Below, piece by piece: positions 19,859 to 27,887 of a DNA stretch of 36,541 bases. Under the pieces are notes generated by a model. It searched no databases. It was not told the origin of the DNA and saw only the letters and a program-made list of their open reading frames with translations. The stretch lies in NCBI RefSeq assembly GCF_000768675.1, contig NZ_AVPI01000017.1:1-36541 (forward strand). Direction: 5' to 3'. Made by a program: the position numbers and the translations under genes. The stretch comes from Knoellia flava TL1. GTDB lineage: Bacteria; Actinomycetota; Actinomycetes; Actinomycetales; Dermatophilaceae. The first letter of the stretch is position 1, and each line of letters starts with the position of its first letter.

Positions 19859-20038
19859 ATGTGTCGTCCCGCCACCTGCAACGTCTGCGGCAAGACCACC
19901 TGGGCCGGCTGCGGCCAGCACGTCGACCAGGTCATGGCCGCCGTCCCACGCGGCGAGCGCTGCACCGGCCACACCGACGCCGAGAAGGCCGCCGCCTCGA
20001 GCGGATCGCGGTTCGGCCGCTTCTTCGGCCGCGGCTGA
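19859..20038 (+). CDS. 59-residue Cys-rich protein of the sulfur operon
   Basis: The start MCRPATCNVCGKTTWAGCG is preceded by AAGGAG seven bases before the ATG. Cys lie at 2, 7, 10, 18 and 35, with His21 and His38. The first four Cys form C-x4-C-x2-C-x7-C, which suggests metal or sulfane-sulfur binding. The last 16 residues are basic, Ser/Gly-rich and aromatic (FGRFFGRG). I have seen this MCR..C..CGKTTWAGCGQH pattern as a conserved actinobacterial hypothetical protein. Its stop is three bases from the GTG of the TauE gene, so the two are coupled. Its job is unknown; the neighbours imply persulfide or sulfite handling. Confidence 0.85.
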   Translation: MCRPATCNVCGKTTWAGCGQHVDQVMAAVPRGERCTGHTDAEKAAASSGSRFGRFFGRG

Positions 20039-20041
20039 GAG

Positions 20042-20851
20042 GTGTCACCGCTGCTCGTCCCCGTCGGGCTCGTCATCGGCCTGGCGCTCGGAGCGCTGGG
20101 CGGTGGCGGCTCGATGCTCACGATCCCCGCCCTCGTCTACGTCCTCGGTCAGCAGCCGGGCATCGCGACCACGAGCTCGCTGCTCATCGTCGGCACGACC
20201 TCGCTCCTGGGCCTCGCTCCGCACCTGCGTGCCGGTCGCGTCCGCGTCACGCAGGGCCTGATGTTCGGCGCGCTCGGGACGGCCGGGTCGTATGCCGGCT
20301 CGCTCCTGTCCTCCCACGTCGCCCCTGCCGTGCTGCTCACCGCGTTCGCGGGGCTTATGCTCGTCGTCGCGACCGTGATGCTCGTGAAGTCGATCCGCGG
20401 GTCGGGGCCGGGCGAGGCGGCCGACCTGTCGCGGGAGCCGATCGTCACACTGCGACCGGTGACGTGCGCCTGTCCGAGGCTCGTGAAGCTGCTCGTCGCC
20501 GCCACGTCCGTCGGGCTGCTCACCGGGTTATTCGGCGTCGGCGGTGGGTTCCTCCTCGTGCCGGCCCTCGTGCTCGCGCTCTCCTTCCCCATGCCCGTCG
20601 CCGTCGGCACCTCGCTGCTCGTCATCGCCGTCAACAGCGCCACCGCGCTGCTGTCCCGCGTGTCGACGATCGGCACCGACCTCGACTGGCCGCTCATCGC
20701 CGGGTTCACCGCGGCAGCGGTCGTCGGCAGCCTCGTCGGCGGCCGACTGGCCTCACGCATCCCGCCGAAGGTTCTGTCGCGCACCTTCGCAGTGCTCGTC
20801 CTGGCCGTCGCCGGCTACACGGCGGCGAGCAGCATCCCCGCGCTCGTGTGA
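20042..20851 (+). CDS. TauE/SafE-family sulfite/anion exporter
   Basis: 269 residues with about eight hydrophobic helices in two repeats. Each repeat has a Gly-rich helix start (LALGALGGGGSMLTIPALVYVLG, then LLTGLFGVGGGFLLVPALVLAL), the hallmark of the TauE/SafE/TSUP family. A cytoplasmic loop near 130-150 contains the CACPR motif with two Cys. It most likely exports sulfite or a related organosulfur anion made by the persulfide-oxidising genes upstream. GTG start three bases after the stop of the small Cys-rich gene. Last gene of the rightward operon. Confidence 0.9.
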   Translation: MSPLLVPVGLVIGLALGALGGGGSMLTIPALVYVLGQQPGIATTSSLLIVGTTSLLGLAPHLRAGRVRVTQGLMFGALGTAGSYAGSLLSSHVAPAVLLTAFAGLMLVVATVMLVKSIRGSGPGEAADLSREPIVTLRPVTCACPRLVKLLVAATSVGLLTGLFGVGGGFLLVPALVLALSFPMPVAVGTSLLVIAVNSATALLSRVSTIGTDLDWPLIAGFTAAAVVGSLVGGRLASRIPPKVLSRTFAVLVLAVAGYTAASSIPALV

Positions 20852-20885
20852 CACCTCGGCCGCAGCAGCTTCCCCCTCCCGCTGA

Positions 20886-21086
20886 CTCACCACTCTCCTC
20901 CGACCCGGGAGACCTCGGCCCGGATGGGAGGACGACTGCGCCGATCTCGGTCCACACGAAGGGTTCTCGCTCTGGCCGCCGCCGTTCTCGCAGGAGGGAG
21001 CGGACCGCGCCGCGGTGTCCCGGCGGCGGGTCCCGGTCGCCGAGCTCTTCGCCTTCTACGACGACGCGGCCCGCCAGCTGGACTGA
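20886..21086 (+). pseudogene. Orphan C-terminal coding remnant
   Basis: Starting just after a TGA at 20883 there is an open frame without any start codon that ends at 21084-21086. The last 54 codons (from 20925) read protein-like, with WEDDCADLGPHEGF and later VPVAELFAFYDDAARQLD, and show the normal GC bias at third positions. It overlaps the 3' end of the histidine kinase gene on the other strand by 31 bases. I do not recognise the protein. It looks like the tail of a lost gene. Confidence 0.35.
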
Positions 21087-22818
21087 CCCGCGGGCCCTCG
21101 GGCCGGAGGGCCGAGCGGGAGGCGCGCTGCGACCACCGTGCCGGTAGGGCTGCGGTCGACCGACACCGTGCCGCCCAGCTCGCTCGCACGCTCGCGCATC
21201 GAGGACAGCCCCACCCCAACGACCCAGGCGGCATCGGACCGGCCGTCGTCGCGCACCTCAATGGGAAGGTGGGTGTCGCACGGCCCCAGGACGACGTCGG
21301 CCCGGCCGGCGCCGCTGTGGCGAGCGACATTGGTGAGCGCCTCGGCGACGATCCGGTAGGCCGCCACCTCGACGGCCGCAGGCAGGACCGGCAGTGCGTC
21401 GGCGGTGATGACGACATCCACGTTGGGGAACGACTCGGCGCGGAGCGAGAGTGCGCCGAGCAGCCCGAGCTCGTCGAGCGCAGGCGGACGCAGGCCGTCG
21501 ACGAGATCACGGATCTCTTGGATCGCGGTCGCGGCCTCGTCGCGGAGCCGGTCGAGCATCGGCAGGCGCGTCTCGTCGGAGGACGCCAGCCGGGCGGCGT
21601 CCGCGGTGAAGGCGATCCCGGTGAGCCGCGGACCCAGTCCGTCGTGGAGGTCACGGCGCAGCCGTCGCCGCTCCTCCTCCCGCACCGAGGTGGCCGCCAC
21701 TCGCGCCCGTTGCAGGTCGGCGGCCCTGGCCCTCGCCCGCACGACCTGGACGAGGAGCGGGACGGCCAGCGCGAGGACCCGTTCATCGTCGTCCGACAGG
21801 GCGAGATCCCCCGGCCGGACGCCCACGACCGGGTTCCCAGGCGTTCGTCGCCGTGCACCAGGGGCAGGGTGCGCACCGACTCGGGACGTGAGCCGACCGC
21901 GACCACCGGTTCCCCAGCGAGGACGAGTGCGGCATACGGCACGAGGAGACCCTCTCTGATCGCACCGACCGCTGCTGCCGGGTCGTCGCCGATGCCGCCG
22001 GCCAGCCTCTCGGCGGCTGCCAGCGGGTCCGGGCGGAAACCGAACAAGGCCCGGTCCGTGAGCCTGGCCACCCTCCGGAGCAGGGGGTGCCAGGCGGCAC
22101 CGCACCCGATCGTCACCAGTGCCAGCGCCAGGACTCCCGGGGCCCTGCCGCCGGCCCACTCGACGAGGGAGTAGGTGAGGGTCGCGGCCGCGAAGAGGCA
22201 GGCAACGGTGAACGACCAGGCGGCAGCCCGCGACGCCATCCGACGGCCGTCGAGGTGGCGACCCCGTGCGAGGCCGACCCAGGCAGAGACACCCACCAGT
22301 CCGACCATGGCCTGGACAACCTCGGCGAGACCGCGCGGGGACCCGGCCAGCGTGACGACGCCGACAAGGAAGAGCACTACGACGCTCGTCGACACCACCC
22401 AGAGCAGCGGTCCACGGCCGGCGGGGTCGAGCGTCTCGAGACGCCACCAGAGGTGGCTCAGCGCCACCGCCGACGCGGCGAACGTGATCCAGACAAGATC
22501 GGCGCCGTCCAGCGCGTTCCCCTCGGCCAGCCGCACGGCGAGTGCCGGCACCACGACGACCACACCACCCAGCGCGAGGCCTTGCGCGAGGTCACGCGCG
22601 GGTCGGGGGTAGGTCAGCACGGCCAGGGACAGCACGACCACGGCGAGCGCGGCGAGGTTCTCGTCCCCCGCAGTCGCCGAGGTGACGACCAGGATGCCGG
22701 TGAGGCAGAAGAGCACGCCCGCCACGGGCGCGCGGGCGCGGACGCAGAGCCCCAGCCCCGGCACGACGAGCAGGACTCCGGCGACGGACCAGCCGAGATC
22801 CCCGGCACCGCCGGTCAT
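21056..22818 (-). pseudogene. NarL-type sensor histidine kinase gene with a frameshift
   Basis: The ATG at 22818 overlaps the stop of the response-regulator gene (ATGA). The first 330 residues hold about eight membrane segments and then a GAF-like linker up to LPLVHGDERLG. At about 21835-21840 the frame moves by one base, as if one base were missing in a GGG or CCC run. In the other frame the protein continues smoothly with NPVVGVRPGDLALSDDDER, the HisKA_3 dimerisation helix RRRLRRDLHDGLGPRLTGIAF (phospho-acceptor His), and an HATPase domain with EALTNVARHSG and VGVGLSSMRERASELGG. With one base restored the gene would encode about 587 residues. Either the gene is broken in this strain or the sequence has an error. 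The partner regulator is intact. Confidence 0.8.
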
Positions 22819-23468
22819 CGCGACCGGAGCCCCTGCTCCCGCGCGAGCAGGACGGCCCCCGTGCGGTCCGCGACCCCGAGCTTCGCATAGATCGACGTGA
22901 GCTGGTTGCTCACCGTCTTCGGGGAGAGGAAGAGCCGTGCGGCAATGTCCGCGGTCCAGTGGCCACGGACGAGCAGGTCGAGCACCTCGCGCTCCCGCTC
23001 GGTCAGGCCGGGGAACGGGTGGCCGGTCACCGGGGCTGCGCCGCCGACCCGACCCAGCACGCCGTCGGCCACCCCCCGGCCGAAGACGGCCTGTCCCGAC
23101 ACGACGGCCCGCAGCGCGTCCGCCACCTCGTCATGACTCGCGCCCTTGAGGACGTATCCACGGGCGCCGGCACGGACTGCCGCGACGGCGGTGTCCTCGT
23201 CGCCATACATCGACAGGATGAGGACGGCGGTGCGGGGCACGAGCTGGGCGATTCGTCGGGTGGCCTCGACGCCGTCGAGACCCGGCATCCGCACATCCAT
23301 GAGCACGACGTCCGGGCGCAGGGTGACCGCCTCACGCACCGCGTCGTCTCCGGTGCCGACCTCACCGACGACCTCGAAGCCATCGAGCTGGCTGAGGACG
23401 AGGGCCACGCCTTCCCGCACGACAGCATGGTCGTCGACGACGAGGACACGGATGGCCATGCCGTCCAT
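22815..23468 (-). CDS. NarL/FixJ-family response regulator
   Basis: 217 residues. The receiver domain (about 7-122) has Asp12 and Asp13 in VDDH, the phospho-acceptor Asp58 in LMDVRMPG, Ser86 and Lys108 in GYVLKGA. The C-terminal LuxR helix-turn-helix (about 150-212) reads LTEREREVLDLLVRGHWTADIAARLFLSPKTVSNQLTSIYAKLGV. It acts with the kinase encoded downstream, whose ATG overlaps its stop. Two starts are possible: ATG at 23468 (GGGAGG close by) or ATG at 23459. The divergent gene at 23602 is a likely target. Confidence 0.92.
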   Translation of the reverse strand: MDGMAIRVLVVDDHAVVREGVALVLSQLDGFEVVGEVGTGDDAVREAVTLRPDVVLMDVRMPGLDGVEATRRIAQLVPRTAVLILSMYGDEDTAVAAVRAGARGYVLKGASHDEVADALRAVVSGQAVFGRGVADGVLGRVGGAAPVTGHPFPGLTEREREVLDLLVRGHWTADIAARLFLSPKTVSNQLTSIYAKLGVADRTGAVLLAREQGLRSR

Positions 23469-23601
23469 GTTCCTCCCGCCGGATTCCCGTGCACAGGGGG
23501 AACGGAGCCCGTGGGAGGGGAAGGATCTCCCTTGTCCGGGGACCCTCCGCATCGCGACGCTGGAGTCATCCAGCCCACCACCGCGGAGAAGGAGAGAGGT
23601 C

Positions 23602-24015
23602 ATGGCCGTCACCACAGCGTCCCCGTCCACCCAGAGGTTCTCCCTCGCGAACCACGTCGGCCACGCCCTCGGGCTGTTGCTCTGCGCCGGCAACGTCCTC
23701 ATCGGCCTCACGCCCGGGGCTCGCGAGGGCGACGGCTACGCCGGCAACATCTGGGTCGCCTTCGTCGTCTTCGGTGCCATCGGTGCGGTCGCGCTGCTGG
23801 CGTCCTGGTTCACCCGCGCGGGAGCTCCCCGCCGGATCGGTGCCGTCGCTCTCGTTCTCGTCGGCGTGGCCAGCCTCGGCATCCTCTTCGAGCCGGGTAT
23901 CGGCACCCCCGGGCGGATCGCGAACTCGGTCGGGGCGCTGCTCCAGTTCGGCACGGCCGCACTGGTCCTGCTGCCGGGCCGGGGGACGTCACACCGGGAC
24001 GGTCTCGACGGGTGA
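23602..24015 (+). CDS. Small integral membrane protein, unknown
   Basis: 137 residues from the ATG at 23602, which has AAGGAG upstream. The frame is open upstream but runs through the regulator region on the other strand. Four hydrophobic segments (about 21-40, 50-70, 81-97 and 106-124) are visible, with short Gly/Arg loops. No conserved catalytic residues were seen. It is divergent from the two-component regulator by 133 bp. That interval holds several short G/C-rich inverted repeats (GGGAG/CTCCC around 23514-23532) that could be regulator sites. It ends at the strong terminator shared with the tRNA. Confidence 0.72.
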   Translation: MAVTTASPSTQRFSLANHVGHALGLLLCAGNVLIGLTPGAREGDGYAGNIWVAFVVFGAIGAVALLASWFTRAGAPRRIGAVALVLVGVASLGILFEPGIGTPGRIANSVGALLQFGTAALVLLPGRGTSHRDGLDG

Positions 24016-24023
24016 GCCGCTGA

Positions 24024-24064
24024 CCCGACGAAGCCCCGGACCTGAGGTCCGGGGCTTCGTCGGG
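24024..24064. terminator. Bidirectional terminator abutting tRNA-Leu
   Basis: CCCGACGAAGCCCCGGACC and its exact complement form a 19-bp stem with the three-base loop TGA. It begins eight bases beyond the stop at 24015 and ends at the base next to the encoded CCA of the tRNA, so it can terminate both transcripts. Confidence 0.92.
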
Positions 24065-24150
24065 TGGTGCGCAAGGGGGGATTTGAACCCCCACGCCCAT
24101 AAGGACACTGCCACCTGAAGACAGCGCGTCTGCCGTTCCGCCACTTGCGC
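24065..24150 (-). tRNA. tRNA-Leu (anticodon CAG)
   Basis: On the minus strand the acceptor stem GCGCAAG pairs with CTTGCGC, followed by an encoded ACCA end. The anticodon stem is CTGTC/GGCAG with loop TTCAGGT, giving CAG, which reads CUG, the main Leu codon of a high-GC genome. A long variable arm and the T arm GGGGG TTCAAAT CCCCC confirm a class II tRNA. Length is 86 bases including CCA. Confidence 0.96.
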
Positions 24151-24254
24151 GTGAGCCGTCCCAGTGTGCCGCACGCACCCCGCGTCCTCCAAACCGGATC
24201 GGGTATGCCGTGCGCCCCGGTTCCCGTCGGTCTCGCGGCCCGCTCCGGGCGGGA

Positions 24255-24270
24255 CCGGACCACGGTCCGG
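24255..24270 (-). terminator. Short hairpin after the GntR gene
   Basis: CCGGACC and GGTCCGG separated by AC, 17 bp beyond the stop of the GntR gene. It is compact and GC-rich, without a T-run. Confidence 0.45.
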
Positions 24271-24286
24271 GCGCCGGGCTCGGTCG

Positions 24287-24976
24287 TCAGGATCCGATGG
24301 CGGCGACCAGCTGGTCGCGGGCGTCGGCGAGGTAGGCGCGCAACGCCTCCGCGGCGGCGGGTCGTCCCTCGTCGACGAGCAGCCGGACGATCTCGGCGTT
24401 GCGGTCGAGGTAGGGCTCGTGGAACCCGGGGTCGTTCTTCATGAGGTGGAAGACGAGGCGCATCTCGGCGAGCGCCCCCTCCATGAGCTGGTCGATGCGG
24501 CGACTGGCGGCCAGCCGCACGATCGCGCGGTGGAACTCCTGGTTGGCCTGGGCGACCGCCGCGACGTCACCTGCGTACCGAGCCACGCGGGCCGTCTCGA
24601 CGACCTCCGAGAGGCGGGCGGGGGTGTCGTCCAGGAACCCCGGCCCGTGCTCGAGGGCGCCGGGCTCGATCGCGAGGCGGGCGGCATACAGGTCGTGGAT
24701 GTCGCCCTCGGTCGGGGTCGCGACGAAGACGCCCCGGTTGGGCTCGCGCACGACGAGGCGCTCCGCGGCGAGCAGGGCGAAGGCCTCGCGGATCGTGTTG
24801 CGCGAGAAGCCGAGCGCCGTGCTGATGGTGTCCTCGGTCAGCCGCGTCCCGGAGCGCAGCGCACCGTCGACGATCTGCTCGCGCAGGACGTTGCCGACCC
24901 TCTCGGCCGCGGAGGGCACGACGGTGCGGTCCGCCGGGATGCGGTGGAGGGCCTCGGCGAGGACGCTGTTGGTCAC
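24287..24976 (-). CDS. GntR-family regulator, FCD subfamily
   Basis: 229 residues. The N-terminal winged helix (about 20-88) includes RVGNVLREQIVDGALRSGTRLTEDTISTALGFSRNTIREAFALLAAERLVV. The C-terminal all-helical FCD domain (about 95-220) keeps the metal-site pattern Asp/His (the HDLYAARLAIEP, EFHRAIVRLA and RNAEIVRLL segments). Such proteins bind a carboxylate effector and usually control the adjacent catabolic operon. Here that is the divergent transporter-pxpABC operon, so 5-oxoproline or a relative is the natural effector candidate. The GTG start lies six bases after a TACAGT -10 box and has no strong ribosome site, suggesting a leaderless message. Confidence 0.9.
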   Translation of the reverse strand: MTNSVLAEALHRIPADRTVVPSAAERVGNVLREQIVDGALRSGTRLTEDTISTALGFSRNTIREAFALLAAERLVVREPNRGVFVATPTEGDIHDLYAARLAIEPGALEHGPGFLDDTPARLSEVVETARVARYAGDVAAVAQANQEFHRAIVRLAASRRIDQLMEGALAEMRLVFHLMKNDPGFHEPYLDRNAEIVRLLVDEGRPAAAEALRAYLADARDQLVAAIGS

Positions 24977-24982
24977 GACCTC

Positions 24983-24988
24983 ACTGTA
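24983..24988 (-). promoter_or_regulatory. -10 box TACAGT, leaderless start of the GntR gene
   Basis: TACAGT on the minus strand is followed by six bases (GAGGTC) and then the GTG at 24976. This is the same spacing as seen for the genes at 8812 and 10030. Confidence 0.5.
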
Positions 24989-25024
24989 GGTCCGTCCCGT
25001 CCCGCAGATCGCCCCATCGAACTA

Positions 25025-25054
25025 TTGCCGGATTGTTGAACAATCCGTTACGGT
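25025..25054 (+). promoter_or_regulatory. Promoter of the transporter-pxpABC operon
   Basis: -35-like TTGCCG at 25025-25030 and -10 TACGGT at 25049-25054, 18 bp apart, with the GntR-type palindrome between them. The leader to the ATG at 25122 is about 60 bases. Confidence 0.5.
25030..25046. promoter_or_regulatory. Perfect 17-bp palindrome, likely GntR/FCD operator
   Basis: GGATTGTT, a central G, then AACAATCC. FCD-type GntR operators are short palindromes of this kind. It occupies the spacer of the rightward promoter, so binding would block the transporter-pxpABC operon. It is unusually AT-rich for this window. Confidence 0.8.
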
Positions 25055-25121
25055 CATCGACAACCACAACGCCGTGGTTGCCCACGCGCCAGGGCACTGG
25101 CGCCGCAGAGGTCGGAGCCCC

Positions 25122-26372
25122 ATGGACCCCAGGACCCCGCTCGACGCCGGATCCCGTCAGGCCGAGCACGAGCACGCGACCACGCCGAGCCGCAGCGGCC
25201 GCAGCGCCCTTCTCGGCGCGATGTTCCTCATGGCCACGTCGGCCATCGGCCCCGGCTTCATCACCCAGACCACGAACTTCACCGTCCAGCTCGGCGTCGC
25301 GTTCGCCTTCGCGATCGTCGTGTCGATCCTCGTCGACATCGCGGTGCAGATGAACGTGTGGCGCGTCATCGGCGTCTCGGGCCTGCGCGCCAACGAGCTA
25401 GCGAACCGCGTCGCCCCCGGTCTCGGCTGGGCCCTCGCCCTGCTCATCCTGCTCGGCGGGCTGGTCTTCAACATCGGCAACATCGCCGGCACAGGCCTCG
25501 GCACCGACGCGATGATGGGTCTCGACCCCAAGCTCGGCGCCGTCCTCTCCGCGGCGCTCGCCGTGGGCATCTTCCTCGTCAAGCGCGCCGGCGCCGCCCT
25601 CGACAAGATCGTCGTCGTCCTCGGCCTCGTGATGATCGGCCTCACCGCCTGGATCGCGCTCACGAGCGGGCCGCCCGTCGGTCTCGCGCTCAAGAACAGC
25701 GTGCTCCCGGAGCAGGTCGACGTCCTCGCCATCACCACGCTCATCGGCGGCACGGTCGGTGGCTACATCACCTACGCGGGCGCCCACCGGCTCATCGAGT
25801 CGGGGCGCACCGGACCCGAGCACGCGAGCGAGATCGCCAAGGGCTCGGTCTACGGGATCGTCGTCACCGGCATCATGCGCTCGGTCCTCTTCCTCGCCGT
25901 CCTCGGCGTCGTCCACGGCGGTGCCAAGCTCGCCGAGGACAACCCCGCCGCCAGTGCCTTCCAGCAGGCGGCCGGCGAGTTCGGGCTGCGCGCCTTCGGC
26001 GTGATCTTCTGGGCGGCGGCGATCACCTCGGTCATCGGCGCGAGCTACACGACCGTCTCGTTCCTCACGACCCAGAGCACCTCCGCCCGCAACCGCAACC
26101 TCGCCACGGTCGCCTTCATCGCGGTCTGCACGGTGCTCTTCCTCGTCCTCGGCAAGGCGCCGGTCAAGCTGCTCGTCTTCGCCGGTGGCTTCAACGGCCT
26201 CATCCTCCCGATCGGCTTCACCGTCATCCTCTGGGTGGCGTGGCGGCGACGCGACCTGCTGCGCGACTACGCCTACCCGAAGTGGCTCCTCGCCGTCGGC
26301 GTCCTCGCGTGGCTGCTCACCCTCTGGCTCGGCTGGCAGTCCATCACCGGGCTCCAGGCCCTCTGGTCCTGA
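25122..26372 (+). CDS. NRAMP-like transporter of the 5-oxoprolinase operon (YcsG-like)
   Basis: 416 residues, eleven hydrophobic helices of the NRAMP/LeuT fold. The first helix reads [17 protein letters not shown] and the sixth [16 protein letters not shown]. The metal-binding motifs of true NRAMP proteins (DPGN in helix 1, MPH in helix 6) are replaced by GPGF and AGAH, so Mn/Fe transport is doubtful. In Bacillus subtilis an NRAMP relative (ycsG) lies in the same gene cluster as ycsF and kipI/kipA. Uptake of 5-oxoproline or another amino acid is my inference. ATG at 25122 with GGAG five bases upstream; an upstream ATG at 25074 has no ribosome site. Confidence 0.85.
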   Translation: MDPRTPLDAGSRQAEHEHATTPSRSGRSALLGAMFLMATSAIGPGFITQTTNFTVQLGVAFAFAIVVSILVDIAVQMNVWRVIGVSGLRANELANRVAPGLGWALALLILLGGLVFNIGNIAGTGLGTDAMMGLDPKLGAVLSAALAVGIFLVKRAGAALDKIVVVLGLVMIGLTAWIALTSGPPVGLALKNSVLPEQVDVLAITTLIGGTVGGYITYAGAHRLIESGRTGPEHASEIAKGSVYGIVVTGIMRSVLFLAVLGVVHGGAKLAEDNPAASAFQQAAGEFGLRAFGVIFWAAAITSVIGASYTTVSFLTTQSTSARNRNLATVAFIAVCTVLFLVLGKAPVKLLVFAGGFNGLILPIGFTVILWVAWRRRDLLRDYAYPKWLLAVGVLAWLLTLWLGWQSITGLQALWS

Positions 26373-26382
26373 GGACACCGCA

Positions 26383-27156
26383 ATGACCGCCCGCATCGAC
26401 CTCAACTCCGACCTCGGGGAGTCCCTCGGCACGTGGCAGCTCGGTGACGACGCCGCCATGCTCGACATCGTCACGAGTGCCAACGTCGCCTGCGGCTTCC
26501 ACGCGGGCGACAGCCTCACCCTCCAGCAGACCTGTGAGCAGGCGGTCGAGCGAGGCGTCGTCATCGGGGCCCAGGTCGGCTACCGCGACCTCGTCGGCTT
26601 CGGCCGCCGGTTCATCGACATGGAGCCGGCCGAGCTCACCGCGGACGTCATCTATCAGGTCGGCGCCCTCGAGATGGTCGCGCGCGTGTCGGGCGGGAGG
26701 GTCGCCTACGTCAAGCCGCACGGCGCCCTCTACAACGCGATCGTCCACCACGAGGACCAGGCCGCGGCCGTCGTGCAGGCCGTCGTCGCCGTCGACCCCG
26801 ACCTGCCGGTCATGGGCCTGCCCGGCTCGGCCTTCCTGCGTCTCGCCGAGGCCGCCGGGCTGCGCACCATCGCCGAGGCCTTCGCCGACCGCGCCTACAC
26901 GCCGGAGGGAGCCCTCGTCTCCCGCCGCGACCCCGGGGCCGTCCTCCACGACCCGGCCGAGGTGGCCGAGCGCATGGTCCGACTCGTCACGGAGGGCCGT
27001 GTCACCGCGGTCGACGGGACCGAGGTCACCGTGCGGGCCGACTCGATCTGCACCCACGGCGACTCGCCCGGTGCCGTCGAGATGGCCCGGGCGGTCCGCC
27101 GCGCCCTCACCGACGCAGGCGTGACGATCGCCGCCTTCACCGGCTCGTCGCCGTGA
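26383..27156 (+). CDS. pxpA: 5-oxoprolinase subunit A (LamB/YcsF family)
   Basis: 257 residues, the normal length. Family signatures are present in order: [11 protein letters not shown] at the start, [12 protein letters not shown] (around 31-42), [22 protein letters not shown] and a C-terminal [18 protein letters not shown]. With PxpB and PxpC it forms the ATP-dependent enzyme that opens 5-oxoproline (pyroglutamate) to glutamate. The ATG at 26383 is preceded by GAGGACACC and lies ten bases after the transporter stop. Its stop overlaps the GTG of pxpB. The set is a complete salvage module for the 5-oxoproline that forms spontaneously from glutamine and glutamate. Confidence 0.95.
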   Translation: MTARIDLNSDLGESLGTWQLGDDAAMLDIVTSANVACGFHAGDSLTLQQTCEQAVERGVVIGAQVGYRDLVGFGRRFIDMEPAELTADVIYQVGALEMVARVSGGRVAYVKPHGALYNAIVHHEDQAAAVVQAVVAVDPDLPVMGLPGSAFLRLAEAAGLRTIAEAFADRAYTPEGALVSRRDPGAVLHDPAEVAERMVRLVTEGRVTAVDGTEVTVRADSICTHGDSPGAVEMARAVRRALTDAGVTIAAFTGSSP

Positions 27157-27887
27157 CCCCGGCACCCGACTCTGTCGATGCCGTCGACGCGGTCGACGTA
27201 CCCGACGCGGTCGACGCGGCCGACGCGGCAGCCACCGGCTCCGTATCGGTGCGCTTCCTCCCCATGGGCGAGGCCGCGTGGCTGGTCGAGACCGACGACA
27301 TCGAGTCGGTGCTCGCCCTCGAGGCGGCTCTCGCACCGCTGCTCCGGTCGGGGGAGGGTGTCTGGGCCGACGTCGACGACCTCGTCCCGGCCGCCCGCAC
27401 ACTGCTCGTCGTGGCCCGCAGGACGACGAACCTCGCCGACCTCGCGAACGGGATCCGAGCCGCCGCCGGTCGCGCGACCCGCGGCGCCCCGAGCGGCACC
27501 ACGACGGTGACGGAGATCCCCGTCCACTACGACGGGCCCGACCTCGACGACGTCGCGGCCCACACGGGCCTCACCCGCGCCGAGGTCGTCGCCGCCCACA
27601 CCGGCACGCCGTGGCGAGTGGGCTTCGGCGGGTTCGCCCCGGGATTCGCCTACCTCGTCGGCGGGGACCCGCGCCTCGTGGTGCCCCGCCGCACCGAGCC
27701 CCGCACCCGCGTGCCGGTCGGTGCCGTCGCGCTCGCGGGCGAGTTCAGCGGCATCTACCCCCGCGAGTCCCCGGGCGGGTGGCAGCTCCTCGGCACGACC
27801 GACGCCGTGCTCTGGGACGTCGACCGCGAGCCGCCCGCCCTGCTCGTGCCCGGCACCACGGTGCGCTTCACCGAGGTCACGTCGTGA
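27153..27887 (+). CDS. pxpB: 5-oxoprolinase subunit B (KipI family)
   Basis: 244 residues from a GTG overlapping the pxpA stop. The conserved core begins at about residue 31 with [16 protein letters not shown]. It contains the family motifs [19 protein letters not shown] (around 150) and [24 protein letters not shown]. The first 30 residues are an unusual Asp-Ala-Val repeat encoded by a diverged short tandem repeat at about 27174-27232. An in-frame GTG at 27249 could be the true start, which would leave a 92-base gap. KipI proteins pair with KipA/PxpC; earlier they were described as kinase inhibitors in Bacillus. The 5-oxoprolinase role is now established. Confidence 0.93.
   Translation: MTPAPDSVDAVDAVDVPDAVDAADAAATGSVSVRFLPMGEAAWLVETDDIESVLALEAALAPLLRSGEGVWADVDDLVPAARTLLVVARRTTNLADLANGIRAAAGRATRGAPSGTTTVTEIPVHYDGPDLDDVAAHTGLTRAEVVAAHTGTPWRVGFGGFAPGFAYLVGGDPRLVVPRRTEPRTRVPVGAVALAGEFSGIYPRESPGGWQLLGTTDAVLWDVDREPPALLVPGTTVRFTEVTS

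Noticed and set aside
24065-24150. Integration site of a mobile island at tRNA-Leu
   Set aside because: No integrase, no second copy of the tRNA 3' end and no shift in composition were seen on either side.
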